Part shown: piece after piece, positions 24,681-32,560 of the stretch
Layout of the letters: every line of letters begins with the position of its first letter
Position numbering within the stretch: position 1 is the stretch's first letter
Assembly: GCF_001665685.1 (NCBI RefSeq)
Contig: NZ_LZTB01000082.1
Location: forward strand, 1 to 45,478
DNA from: Mycobacterium sp. 852013-50091_SCH5140682
GTDB lineage: Bacteria; Actinomycetota; Actinomycetes; Mycobacteriales; Mycobacteriaceae
Length of the DNA stretch: 45,478 bases
Direction: 5' to 3'
Made by a program: the position numbers and the translations under genes
Notes under the pieces: model-generated
Told to the model about the DNA's origin: nothing
Databases searched by the model: none
The model's input: the letters and a program-made list of their open reading frames with translations, nothing else

Positions 24681-24953
24681 ATGTTCGTTTGTCTATGCAC
24701 AGGAGTCACCAGCCACGTCGTCAACGACGTCGTGGCGGCGGGCGCCACGACGTCCAAACAGATCGCGGAGGCCTGCGGCGCGGGCAAGGACTGCGGACGC
24801 TGCAGGCGCACCATCCGGGCGATCATCGCCGCTCATCAGGCCAATGGATGCCCGACCCCGTTCAACGGCTGCCCGGCCCGCACCACCGCCTCACCGCGCA
24901 TCTGCGGTGAGGTCGTGGCGTCGATGGACAACGGGACCGGCCGCACACCCTGA
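24681..24953 (+). CDS. bfd: Bacterioferritin-associated ferredoxin-like [2Fe-2S] protein
   Basis: A 90-residue BFD-like protein: MFVCLCTGVTSHVVNDVVAAGA provides C-x-C (C4, C6) and ACGAGKDCGRCRRTI provides the two further cysteines of the [2Fe-2S] cluster. E. coli Bfd (about 64 residues) docks on bacterioferritin and delivers electrons to mobilise iron. This one has an extra ~35-residue tail with three more cysteines (GCPTPFNGCPARTTASPRIC) whose role is unknown. Its position, two genes from bfrA behind an IdeR-like site, supports the functional link. It converges on the enoyl-CoA hydratase, 8 bp away. Confidence 0.85.
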   Translation: MFVCLCTGVTSHVVNDVVAAGATTSKQIAEACGAGKDCGRCRRTIRAIIAAHQANGCPTPFNGCPARTTASPRICGEVVASMDNGTGRTP

Positions 24954-24961
24954 GCCCGCGC

Positions 24962-25717
24962 CTATTTCCGGTCGGCGAACGCGGCAAGCGCGTCGACATT
25001 GGCCGCGGCGCCCACGAGTTCCACGAACAGGGCCTTCTCGCGCTCGACGGCCGCCACGATGTCAGCCCGGATAGGGGCCAGCATTGTCTGCTTGACCGCC
25101 TTGAGACTCGAAAGCGGCTTGGCGGCAAGGACTTCCGCATGCCGCTGCGCCTCGGGCAGCAGTTCCTCAGGTGCGCAGACCCGCCACACCAGGCCCATAT
25201 CCTTGGCCTCCTCGGCGCTGATCCATTCCGAGGACATCAACAGCCAGGCCGCGTTCTGCCGGCCGATCAACCGCGGCAGCAGATAGGACGAAGCGGCCTC
25301 AGGCGCCACGCCAAGGCTGGTGAACGGGCATTTCAGCCGGGCGGACGAGGACATGAACGCCAGATCGGCGAAGCCGAGGATGGTGGCGCCGATGCCGACG
25401 CCGAGACCGTTGACGGCGCAGATCAACGGTTTCGGAAAGTCGACGAGCGCGTCGAGCATGCCGTAGAAGCCGTGCTCGCCCGCCGGAGCACGACCGGCAC
25501 CGCTGATCCGGGCCTGCATTTCGACGAGGTCGTTGCCCGCGCTGAAGGCGCGGCCGGTCCCGGTGAGCAGCACCACGCCGACCTCGGGATCATCGGCGGC
25601 GGCCCGCAGCGCGACGGTGGTCTCGTCGTACAGCGCCTCGTTGAACGCGTTGAGCGCGTCCGGGCGGTTGAACGTGAGTGTGCGTACGCGGTTGACGTCG
25701 TCGATCAGCAGGTTCAC
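24962..25717 (-). CDS. Enoyl-CoA hydratase/isomerase (crotonase) family enzyme
   Basis: A 251-residue crotonase-fold enzyme. The oxyanion-hole segments are visible: GTGRAFSAGNDL (first, Gly-containing loop) and NGLGVGIGATILGFADLAFMSSSARLKCPF, with the second catalytic glutamate region at SLGVAPEAASS. The absence of the first catalytic Glu in the NALGAG-type loop suggests an isomerase, hydrolase or atypical hydratase. The start is GTG 25717, with TACGCT 7 nt upstream; a KstR-type operator begins 2 bp beyond that hexamer. This implies involvement in steroid or related acyl-CoA catabolism. The EthD gene lies upstream in the same orientation but ends before the operator. Confidence 0.88.
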   Translation of the reverse strand: MNLLIDDVNRVRTLTFNRPDALNAFNEALYDETTVALRAAADDPEVGVVLLTGTGRAFSAGNDLVEMQARISGAGRAPAGEHGFYGMLDALVDFPKPLICAVNGLGVGIGATILGFADLAFMSSSARLKCPFTSLGVAPEAASSYLLPRLIGRQNAAWLLMSSEWISAEEAKDMGLVWRVCAPEELLPEAQRHAEVLAAKPLSSLKAVKQTMLAPIRADIVAAVEREKALFVELVGAAANVDALAAFADRK

Positions 25718-25724
25718 ATGTCGC

Positions 25725-25730
25725 AGCGTA
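25725..25730 (-). promoter_or_regulatory. -10 element for enoyl-CoA hydratase
   Basis: TACGCT (TANNNT) on the minus strand, 7 nt before GTG 25717; leaderless architecture. Confidence 0.5.
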
Positions 25731-25732
25731 AC

Positions 25733-25746
25733 TAGAACACGTTCCA
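25733..25746 (-). promoter_or_regulatory. KstR-type operator upstream of enoyl-CoA hydratase
   Basis: TAGAACACGTTCCA matches TnnAACnnGTTnnA at every fixed position. It occupies about -16 to -29 from the predicted start, between -10 and -35, directly after the stop codon (25747-25749) of the EthD gene, a position suited to repression. Confidence 0.7.
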
Positions 25747-26460
25747 CTATTGCCGGTCGGGTGCCGCGAACGGCGAGCGGAACACGTAGCGACTGGTCGG
25801 TACCGTGTCGATGTTGGTGCTGGCCCCGAAGGCTTCCGTGCTGGCCACCATGCGCCGCATACGGTCCGCCAGATCGGCGTCGTCGGCAGCACCGAAGAAG
25901 GCATGCAGGTCGGCCACCGCCGACTGCGGGAACAGTTCCTCGACGATGCCCGAGATCACCGGGGCGTCGGGAGTCAGCGCCCGTACCACGGCGTTCTGCG
26001 TGTAACCGAACGTCGCCTGGGTGTCGATGGCCACCTGCGTGTGGTCGATGTGCCAGCGGTGCCGCCAGGAGTCCTCGCTCAGTTCGGCCGGCCGCCTCAG
26101 CAGAGCGATGTTGGCCAGGCCGTCGGTGCGCTGACCCGGACCGGTCCGCGGGGGCGGCATCGGCACCGATTCGGTGACCAGGTAGGCGTGAACCGAGTCG
26201 GCTTCCGCAGCAAGCAGTTTGATCGCCGTACCGACCTGCTCGCCGTAGTACTGCTGGGTCCACAGGCTGACCACCGCGACCACCGGCGGGTCCAGCGTCG
26301 TCAGGGTCATGAGCGAATCGCGCACCGGGGCGTCCCGCACGTTGATGGACAGTCCCGGCAGTCCCGTGCCGAGCAATTCGTCGGCGACCCCGCTCCGAAG
26401 CCGTGCGCACCAATCGTCGTCGGCGTTCCCGGCGCGCACGAGCACGATGATCTTCTCCAC
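25747..26460 (-). CDS. EthD-domain protein
   Basis: A 237-residue protein with two ferredoxin-like/dimeric alpha-beta barrel halves. The second half carries the EthD-type text SWRHRWHIDHTQVAIDTQATFGYTQNAVVRAL, with several histidines, and the DLHAFFG segment. EthD proteins accompany P450 and acyl-CoA catabolic systems, with no firmly known chemistry. The start is GTG 26460, supported by TACTGT ending 7 nt upstream. It precedes the enoyl-CoA hydratase in the same direction but is separated from it by that gene's own operator and promoter, so read-through is possible but not required. Confidence 0.75.
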   Translation of the reverse strand: MEKIIVLVRAGNADDDWCARLRSGVADELLGTGLPGLSINVRDAPVRDSLMTLTTLDPPVVAVVSLWTQQYYGEQVGTAIKLLAAEADSVHAYLVTESVPMPPPRTGPGQRTDGLANIALLRRPAELSEDSWRHRWHIDHTQVAIDTQATFGYTQNAVVRALTPDAPVISGIVEELFPQSAVADLHAFFGAADDADLADRMRRMVASTEAFGASTNIDTVPTSRYVFRSPFAAPDRQ

Positions 26461-26467
26461 CCAGCGG

Positions 26468-26473
26468 ACAGTA
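26468..26473 (-). promoter_or_regulatory. -10 element for EthD gene
   Basis: TACTGT (TANNNT) on the minus strand, 7 nt before GTG 26460; leaderless architecture. The divergent FUSC gene starts at 26538. Confidence 0.45.
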
Positions 26474-26537
26474 GGCGATTCGCGCCACTTGGCCTCTGTT
26501 GGCCACCTCCCGGACCGACAGGCGCGAGAATGGGCAC

Positions 26538-28535
26538 GTGCAGACCGGTGGACAGGCAGCCGACGCGTTGCGGCTCAGCACTCCCGACGCAGGCGCGGTG
26601 GCCCGCAGCCTGATCGGCACGCTCGTGCTCAGCATGCTCGCGCTCTACGGGGTGTCGCCGACCGCAGCGATGTGGACCCTGGGCGCCGGAGTGATCGCCG
26701 GTGCCATCGCATTGCAGCGCAGCCCGGGCGGTCGGGTACCGCTGGTGGCGACCGCGTCGGTCGAGCTGGCCATCGTGGTGCTGCTCGCGGTGTTGAGCGG
26801 CTCACACGACGTGGTGTTCGTCATCGTGGTCGCGCTGTGGTGCTTCGCCGCGGGGATGCAGTGGTCACTCGGCGCCAACGCCGGCCTGGTGGCGTCGGCC
26901 GCGAGCGCGCTGCTGGTGATCGCCCCGGTCACCGCACCGACACTGGCCGACACCCTGCTCTCCCCCCTCCTGGTACTCGTCGCGGGCCTGGTGCAGGCGG
27001 CGCTCATCTCGGTCCGGCCACCACGGCGATGGCGCGCGCAGCGAGAAGGTCTGAGCCGGGCCTATCGATCGCTGGCCGCCGATGCCCGCAGTGTGGCCGC
27101 CGACTGTGCGGCCGATGTCGACGACGCGCCGATGACGTGGCTGCGCGAAGTGTTCGCAAACAGCCAGGTGAGCCAACAGCCCCGGGCCTACCACGGCGGA
27201 TACCGGCTGCCGGAGCGGCTGGCCGCGACGCTCGTCTCGTTCCGCTCGACGGCAGGTGGCGATCGCCGTGACGGGGTGCCACAACTGTTGTCGGCAGCCG
27301 CCGTGCTGCTCGACGCGATCGCCGACCACAGCCACACCGCGCGCCGCGACGCCGAGCACGCCCTGGTCAGGGTTGATGCCACCGCTGCCGCCGTGACCGG
27401 CGTGGAAGCCGCACGCGCACAACGTTTCTCCGAACAACTGAGGGAGGCCGCGGTGCTGCGCTTCGGGCAGCTGCACCGGCCGGACCTGATCGGTTCGCTG
27501 GCATCGGCACCGGCGGTCGTCCGTTCGCACCTGACGTGGACATCGCCGATCCTGCGGCACGCGATCAGGTTGTCGGTCACCACGGCCGTCGCCGCGGCCG
27601 CGGCGCGGTACGGCACCCTCGGACACGGCTACTGGATGGCGGTGACCGTGGTGGTCGTGCTGCGGCCGGAAACCGCGCACACCTACACGCGGTGCGCCGG
27701 TCGGATGGCCGGACTCGCCGTGGGCATCGTCGTCGCGTCGGCGCTGACGGTGTTCTGGCAGCCGGGAACCATGGCCTCGCTGATCTGCGCGACCGTGTTC
27801 GTGGGAGTCGCCTACGGGGTGATCAGATTCGGTTATCTCGCGGTGGTCGTCGCCGTCGGTGCCGTCCTCGTGTTCGTCGTCGGCGTCGGTGGTTTCACCG
27901 ACTGGGCGGGCGTCGTCGACCGCCTGGTGGGCGTGCTCGTCGGCGGCGGGCTGGCGGTGATGGCCCACGTGCTGCTGCCTGACCATTCCCTGATCCGGCT
28001 GCGGCAGCGGGCCGGTGAACTGCTGATGACCGAGATCGACTACGCGGCAATGGTAGTCACCGCGTTCGTGCACGAGGTGGATCACCCTGCCGAGGCGCTG
28101 TCGGCGGCCTGGCAACGCGCGTTCCGGGCGCGTGCCGCGTTCGAGGCCGCCTGGGGTGCGGCGAGACTGGATTCCCCGACGCTGCGCCGGTGGCTGCGGT
28201 CCTATCGCACCGCGCTGAACGCGGTGACCAGTGCGTGCACCACGTTGGAGAACAGTCTGCCGACCCATCCGTCTTCGGCGTTGGACGCCGAATTCATCGC
28301 TGCGGTCGACGATTACATCGAAGCCTTGCGTGGCGCACCGCCCAGCCCCGCGGTGCCGTGGAGCCTGGACACCGCCGAATTGTCGGCCGCCCTGCGGCGC
28401 GTGCACGATCTGGCCTCGACGTTGGCGACCGACAACGGCGCAGCGCGCATCCTCGTCGGCGAGCTGACCACCATCACCGGCAGCCTTGCCGACATCGCGA
28501 TCGACCGCGTGGAACCGGTCACGCCGTCCCCTTGA
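26538..28535 (+). CDS. FUSC-family membrane protein (aromatic acid exporter-like)
   Basis: A 665-residue protein with two blocks of about five to six transmembrane helices (residues ~22-165 and ~345-480), each followed by a soluble helical domain: the fusaric acid resistance/aromatic acid exporter plan. The second block includes the conserved YWMAVTVVVVLRPETAHTYTRCAGRMAG loop. GTG 26538 is chosen because the first helix follows directly; the frame is open to TTG 26499. The likely role is export of an aromatic acid or a related toxic compound. It is divergent from the EthD gene, which shares the 77-bp intergenic region. Confidence 0.8.
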   Translation: MQTGGQAADALRLSTPDAGAVARSLIGTLVLSMLALYGVSPTAAMWTLGAGVIAGAIALQRSPGGRVPLVATASVELAIVVLLAVLSGSHDVVFVIVVALWCFAAGMQWSLGANAGLVASAASALLVIAPVTAPTLADTLLSPLLVLVAGLVQAALISVRPPRRWRAQREGLSRAYRSLAADARSVAADCAADVDDAPMTWLREVFANSQVSQQPRAYHGGYRLPERLAATLVSFRSTAGGDRRDGVPQLLSAAAVLLDAIADHSHTARRDAEHALVRVDATAAAVTGVEAARAQRFSEQLREAAVLRFGQLHRPDLIGSLASAPAVVRSHLTWTSPILRHAIRLSVTTAVAAAAARYGTLGHGYWMAVTVVVVLRPETAHTYTRCAGRMAGLAVGIVVASALTVFWQPGTMASLICATVFVGVAYGVIRFGYLAVVVAVGAVLVFVVGVGGFTDWAGVVDRLVGVLVGGGLAVMAHVLLPDHSLIRLRQRAGELLMTEIDYAAMVVTAFVHEVDHPAEALSAAWQRAFRARAAFEAAWGAARLDSPTLRRWLRSYRTALNAVTSACTTLENSLPTHPSSALDAEFIAAVDDYIEALRGAPPSPAVPWSLDTAELSAALRRVHDLASTLATDNGAARILVGELTTITGSLADIAIDRVEPVTPSP

Positions 28536-28541
28536 CCGCGC

Positions 28542-29170
28542 TCAGCCGCGGGCCCAACGCGGCAGGATGAACACGCCCTCGGCCTCGGCGGTGACGCCTT
28601 CGGAGTCCGAGAGATGGCCGGCGGCATACGCTTTGATGCCGTCGGTGCGGGTGATCTGACCTTCGGCGTGCAGATCGCCCAGCGGGGTGGCCCCACGTAA
28701 CGGATGGTCAGGGTGCCGGTGAACCGTGGACTGTCCGGATCGTTGGCGGCGACCTCGCCGAGCAGGTGATCGAGCACCATCGCGACGATGCCGCCGTGCA
28801 CATGCCCGGGCGGGCCTTCGTAGGCGGCTCCGAGGTGAAAGTTACTGGACACCACGCCCGAGGGGTGCTTGACGATCACCAGGGGCGGCGCGATCGGGTT
28901 GCGGATACCGATGGCCGGGTTGCCCCACGGCATCCGGTCTCCGTCGGACGTGAAGCGCACGCCGAACGCACCGTCGATCTGCTTGGCCCGCAGCCGTGCC
29001 GTGGCCGAGTCGATCTCCGCCTTGGCCGCGGCCACCTCGGCGGGGTCGGCCTCCGAGCGGATGGTCGCGTCGATCAGTGCGCGCACCGAATCTGCCAGCG
29101 GCTCGTAGGTGGACTTCAGGCGTTGCACGTCGGCCGAACGCAGGCCCTCGACATGGGTGTAACCCGGCAT
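28542..29170 (-). pseudogene. PaaI-type hotdog thioesterase, one-base frameshift
   Basis: Reading from ATG 29170 (MPGYTHVEG), the first ~160 residues form a PaaI-family thioesterase, including the GPPGHVHGGIVAMVLDHLLGE segment with the HGG and Asp of the active site. After TIRYVGP the frame is lost; the next frame continues TPLGDLHAEGQITRTDG and ends with PRWARG at the stop 28542-28544. One missing base within the G4/C-rich run at about 28688-28694 explains it, giving a 209-residue protein if restored. It may be a sequencing or assembly error or a recent mutation. A KstR-type palindrome lies 9 bp upstream of the ATG. It converges with the FUSC gene, 6 bp away. Confidence 0.85.
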
Positions 29171-29178
29171 CTCAGCAC

Positions 29179-29192
29179 TAGAACACGTTCTT
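29179..29192 (-). promoter_or_regulatory. KstR-type operator upstream of PaaI thioesterase
   Basis: TAGAACACGTTCTT matches TnnAACnnGTTnnA except for the last base (T for A). It lies 8 bp before ATG 29170 and shares its core AGAACACGTTC with the enoyl-CoA hydratase operator. Confidence 0.6.
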
Positions 29193-29521
29193 GTGGCGGT
29201 GTCGAATCCGCGGGTCACAACTGCGCAACGAATGGCACTGCGGCGACTCCGGCCACATCATCGACAAAACCACAAACCCGAAAGAGAATGGGGCGCAAAC
29301 TATTCAATCTGCGAGTTGGCCATGTCGACCCGAATCGGCTCCGGTTAGACGGTTCGAAGTGGCCCATCCGAGTACCTGAGGGGGAAGGGCCGCGTTGGCG
29401 ATATTGTGCTGAGCTCGATTCTGGCTGCAGGTGAGTTACGGTATAAGTACCGCCCGGCCCTGCCGCGCGGACGGTGGGCTTGAGGCAACAGGCCAGCTGG
29501 ATTTGCTATGCCTGTGAGGGG
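29193..29521 (+). other. Intergenic stretch at the start of the decayed zone
   Basis: No gene I can support. A 48-codon frame at 29289-29434 (starts MGRKLFNLRVGHVDPN, preceded by AAAGAG) reads like protein but has no recognised relative. TATAAG at 29442-29447 could be a -10 element. Base composition is more AT-rich than in the flanking genes. Confidence 0.4.
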
Positions 29522-29989
29522 ATGAGTCCCTTGATCACATTCTCACTAATGCTGACACCGCAATCGACAATCTCCGTCGATGTCCTATTTGCAGAGGCGT
29601 GTGCTGGTGTCATCGCCGAGCTCCGTGAGTGCGGATACACCATCGAGGGCGACTCCGCAGCGGACAGTAGCCTTCCTGTGGCGGAGCCCCTGCGCTACCG
29701 GGCCGACCCCGGCGGCGCGATGTTGACGGCGCTGACGACGCTCGACGGGCCCTCAGTGCAGTTCACTTTGGAAGGCGACCGGTTCGGCATGGCCGGCCCC
29801 ACGGGCACGAACGATCCGCTGTTGTGGATGAGACTGGTGCAGTTGGGTTTTCAGCTGGCGCAGAGCTACTCCGTGGTTCCGGCCGTCTGTGACCCGGTCA
29901 CTGGGTTTGGGCCGATACATCCGCACACACCTACATTCGACGCCGACCCCGCACCCCTACCTGCTACCTCGGCGGGCGACGCACTCTAG
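29522..29989 (+). CDS. Hypothetical protein
   Basis: A 155-residue protein starting at ATG 29522 (MSPLITFSLMLTP), directly after GAGGGG; the frame extends upstream to 29474 without a better start. The sequence is mixed alpha/beta with a conserved-looking core (CAGVIAELRECGYTIEGD and LLWMRLVQLGFQLAQSY), no signal peptide and no membrane span. I do not recognise the family. Codon usage is GC-rich and normal for the genome, so it may be a true gene surviving in the decayed zone. Confidence 0.5.
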   Translation: MSPLITFSLMLTPQSTISVDVLFAEACAGVIAELRECGYTIEGDSAADSSLPVAEPLRYRADPGGAMLTALTTLDGPSVQFTLEGDRFGMAGPTGTNDPLLWMRLVQLGFQLAQSYSVVPAVCDPVTGFGPIHPHTPTFDADPAPLPATSAGDAL

Positions 29990-30024
29990 GCCTCACCTCA
30001 ACGCACCGCCGTTGCCGACCCGCC

Positions 30025-30318
30025 GTGGCCCGCCGCACAGCTTATCTGCGCGCCAAGATCAGAAAGGCGCTGCGCGAGATGCAGCGCAAAGGCATGAAAA
30101 TCAATCCCAATGCCCGCCGCACTGCGGGAGCAGCTTCGCACCCAGAAACGTGGCTACGAAACCACCATCGACGCACTGAAGCCGAAATCAAACAGCTCAA
30201 ACACGACCTAGCCGCGGCCCACGGCGAAATCCACCGCCTCGGCGAGCGGTCGGATCGGCAACGAAACAATGCTCGTGTTCCGTCGCCAGGCGTCGGCCAT
30301 CGCGGAGTGTCACGGTAA
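30025..30318 (+). pseudogene. Degenerate DUF6262-like (mobile-element accessory) fragment
   Basis: GTG 30025 opens a basic, coiled-coil-prone frame (ARRTAYLRAKIRKALREMQRKGMKINPNA). After NPNA the next frame holds LREQLRTQKRGYETTIDALK, and then the first frame resumes with AEIKQLKHDLAAAHGEIHRLGER. Restoring one base at about 30178 joins the last two. The helix-turn-helix section expected between NPNA and LREQL is missing. The arrangement resembles DUF6262/TnpC-like proteins that accompany tyrosine-recombinase-type mobile elements, but no recombinase remains nearby. The family label is tentative. Confidence 0.45.
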
Positions 30319-30321
30319 CTG

Positions 30322-30828
30322 CTATTTTGCAAACCTCCGGACGCGCCGGTGAAATGTCGGGCGGTAACGGGTATTGAGAGGTTCTTGGTCCGGCGCGTCG
30401 ACCGCGAGCAGGTTGGCGACCATCGAAGCGTTGTTGGGCGCGGCCGCGGTCATCATCGCCACGTGTGCCATCTCCCGGTCAGTGTTCGGAGGCACCACCA
30501 GCAAGACAATCCTGCTGCCGTCGAGCCCTTGAACTTCGATGGTGTTTGTCGGCTGCCGTCGGTATCCGTCGAGCCGTACCCGTCGCCCGCCGGTCGCGAG
30601 TTTCCTTGATGGAGTGGCCCATTCATTGAGGTTGTATATCACGCGGTCAATGCGCCCGAGCCGAACCGACAGCACGGCCAGGAGATCTGGCAGCTCCGCG
30701 GCGAGGTCGTCACTGTGCGGCCACCATGCGCCGTCGACGTGCCCGGTCGTCGGCGCCTTAGGCTTTAAGCGCAATCGCGGCGTGTGTTCCGGCCGTCCGA
30801 CGGCGGGGCGATCTTGTATCAGCGTCAT
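30322..30828 (-). CDS. DUF5994 family protein
   Basis: A 168-residue soluble protein with the opening TPRLRLKPKAPTTGHVDGAWWPHSDDLAAELPDLLAVLSVRLG, characteristic of the actinobacterial DUF5994 family, followed by VIYNLNEWATPSRKL and a C-terminal VVPPNTD. No function is known. ATG 30828 is preferred over upstream in-frame starts (to 31035) because AGGAGCG lies 6 nt before it and family similarity begins there. It is intact, unlike several neighbours. Confidence 0.8.
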   Translation of the reverse strand: MTLIQDRPAVGRPEHTPRLRLKPKAPTTGHVDGAWWPHSDDLAAELPDLLAVLSVRLGRIDRVIYNLNEWATPSRKLATGGRRVRLDGYRRQPTNTIEVQGLDGSRIVLLVVPPNTDREMAHVAMMTAAAPNNASMVANLLAVDAPDQEPLNTRYRPTFHRRVRRFAK

Positions 30829-31277
30829 TGTGACGCTCCTGTCTTGACCGCGAACCGGCCAGATCCTACAAATCGACGACGACACAACCGTGAACGGTCG
30901 TATGACGAAGTACCGCCGATATGCCTTTAGTCTACTCGGGGTTGTCCAGCTCCGAGCCCCTCCCGTGGAGCAAACGGCGGCACCACCAACGTTCTCCGCT
31001 CGAAATCGCTGGAACATAGGCGCTTCCAGTCCCACGCAGTCGTTTCAGTCACACAGGTTCGGGTTCCCAACGGTTGGCTGGATGCCTTAGGCGGCAGCGG
31101 TCGGCCGGCCAGAGTCCGGCGGTGCCCACCGGACACCGACCGCTGTTAGCCATCGGAGGCAGGGCTCCGCTCGGCATGCAGAACAACCTGGTCGCCACAT
31201 TGACTCTATGTGCGAAAATTGTTGACAGGCCTACGAATCAGGCGTGTACTGGACGTCTACTAGCGAAGAGACCTCGA
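30829..31277 (+). other. Non-coding stretch with a SigA-like promoter
   Basis: I see no gene here. A well-formed promoter for the plus strand lies at the right end: TTGACA at 31222-31227, a 17-nt spacer and TGTACT at 31245-31250, which would drive the small membrane-protein gene at 31278. Confidence 0.5.
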
Positions 31278-31612
31278 ATGCTCGTCATCGTCGAATTGAC
31301 TGTCTTGTCTATGGCAATCGTGGGCGTGTTGAGCACCGCCGGGGCGACGCACCCGCTGACCCACTCGCCGTGTTCGGCCTGCAGCCCCCAGGGGCGAGCC
31401 GCATGTTGTTCCTCTTTGGGATCGCGGTCGGCGCGGTGACGTCGCTCGGACTTCGGCTACTGCTGACGGACCTGCGGCCGGCCGCGAGTCGCGCTGCCGA
31501 TGCCCGCCGTGCGATCGCCCGCATTCACCGCCAAGCGGCGTTCATCAACCGAGACCACGACACCAGGCTCGAACATCAAGCGCGAGCCGACAGGGCCACG
31601 GGCCAGCGGTAG
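31278..31612 (+). pseudogene. Small two-helix membrane protein, frameshifted
   Basis: ATG 31278 opens a hydrophobic helix (MLVIVELTVLSMAIVGVLST). After GATHP the coding signal moves to another frame, which reads DAPADPLAVFGLQPPGASRMLFLFGIAVGAVTSLGLRLLL and a basic C-terminal tail ending at 31612. Joined, they make a protein of about 110 residues with two membrane helices, similar in plan to small LapA-like or mycobacterial two-helix proteins. A frameshift at about 31340-31365 separates the halves. The promoter at 31222-31250 is intact, so decay is probably recent. Confidence 0.55.
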
Positions 31613-31799
31613 CGCCGAACTGGGAGCGATCTGCCGACACAATAGTCACTCGGTGGTGCGGCCAATAGCGCCCGCCGATTCAGCAAAGCGCTCAACACGT
31701 TGCACCAATCCAAGGGGTCGACATGTGTACGAACACAACCATTTTGAGCATCGTAACGACACGCCCACCCTTCGGCATGTTGCGAGAGAGGCATGTTCT

Positions 31800-32560
31800 A
31801 TGACAAGTAGCGCTGAGCCGCAACAGTTTTCGCCGGGATGCTGGATCGTTCGCGCAAGCCGAACGAGCGCAGGTGGCCGATCCACCCGGCGCATTCCACC
31901 GGGATCGATCTGCGGGTCCGGCGGCAGATCTTTCTTTCTTGAGTATGGCTACCGCTCGGACTTTGGTGCCAGGGACGACGCGTTTGTCCCGCTCGTCGGT
32001 GGAATGGGTTCTCAGGAACGGTTCATCGCCGAATTGTGACATCATTCTGGTGCCCAAGGTCCAGGCCGAGGATCTATCGGAACTCAATGTGGGACAGGTC
32101 GTCTGGGGCTGGCCGCACTGGGTGCAGGATCCTGCGCTGACCCAGGTCGCCGTTGATCGGCGGGTGACGTTGATCGCCTTCGAGGCGATGAACCACTGGC
32201 AGGCCGACGGCGGATTCGGGCTGCACGTCGTCCACACAAGAACACCAGCTCGCCGGGTACTCCACGCCATGCAACTTGCCGGCATCACCGGCAGCTATGG
32301 TCGGCGTCTGCGCGCTTCGGTCATCGGGTCGGCGCCACCGCCCGCGGCGTTGACGATGTACGCGTGCTGACCAATCGCGAGGTGGCCGCCGAGGCGTTGT
32401 TGCCCCATATCGAAACGGTTCTGGCCGGTCCGCAGATGTGGAACTCGACCCCGACGATCTCCCGGCCCATCGAGATTCCGCGACGGCGTCGTTATCAATC
32501 CCAGCATCCTGTCGTTTCAGCAACCGCGAGGATACCTACCCGCACAGCGTCCGCACTGAC
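31800..32560 (+). pseudogene. N5-(carboxyethyl)ornithine synthase / alanine dehydrogenase family, decayed
   Basis: Fragments in three frames spell one protein in order: RSRKPNERRWPIHPAH (frame of 31838), then EYGYRSDFGARDDAFVPLVGG (to ~32036), then CDIILVPKVQAEDL with VVWGWPHWVQDPALTQ and LIAFEAMNHW (to ~32320), then VGATARGVDDVRVLTNREVAA, and finally EALLPHIETVLAGPQMW and DGVVINPSILSF. These are the N-terminal and C-terminal parts of the AlaDH/PNT-like enzymes called N5-(carboxyethyl)ornithine synthases. At least four frame changes and a deletion of roughly 100 codons after NREVAA, which removes most of the NAD domain, make it non-functional. ATG 31800 with an AGAGAGG site is still recognisable. 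Confidence 0.8.

Noticed and set aside
26865..28406. A 513-codon minus-strand frame opposite the FUSC gene.
   Set aside because: No start signals or recognisable domains, and His/Arg/Gly-rich composition; the FUSC protein explains the region.
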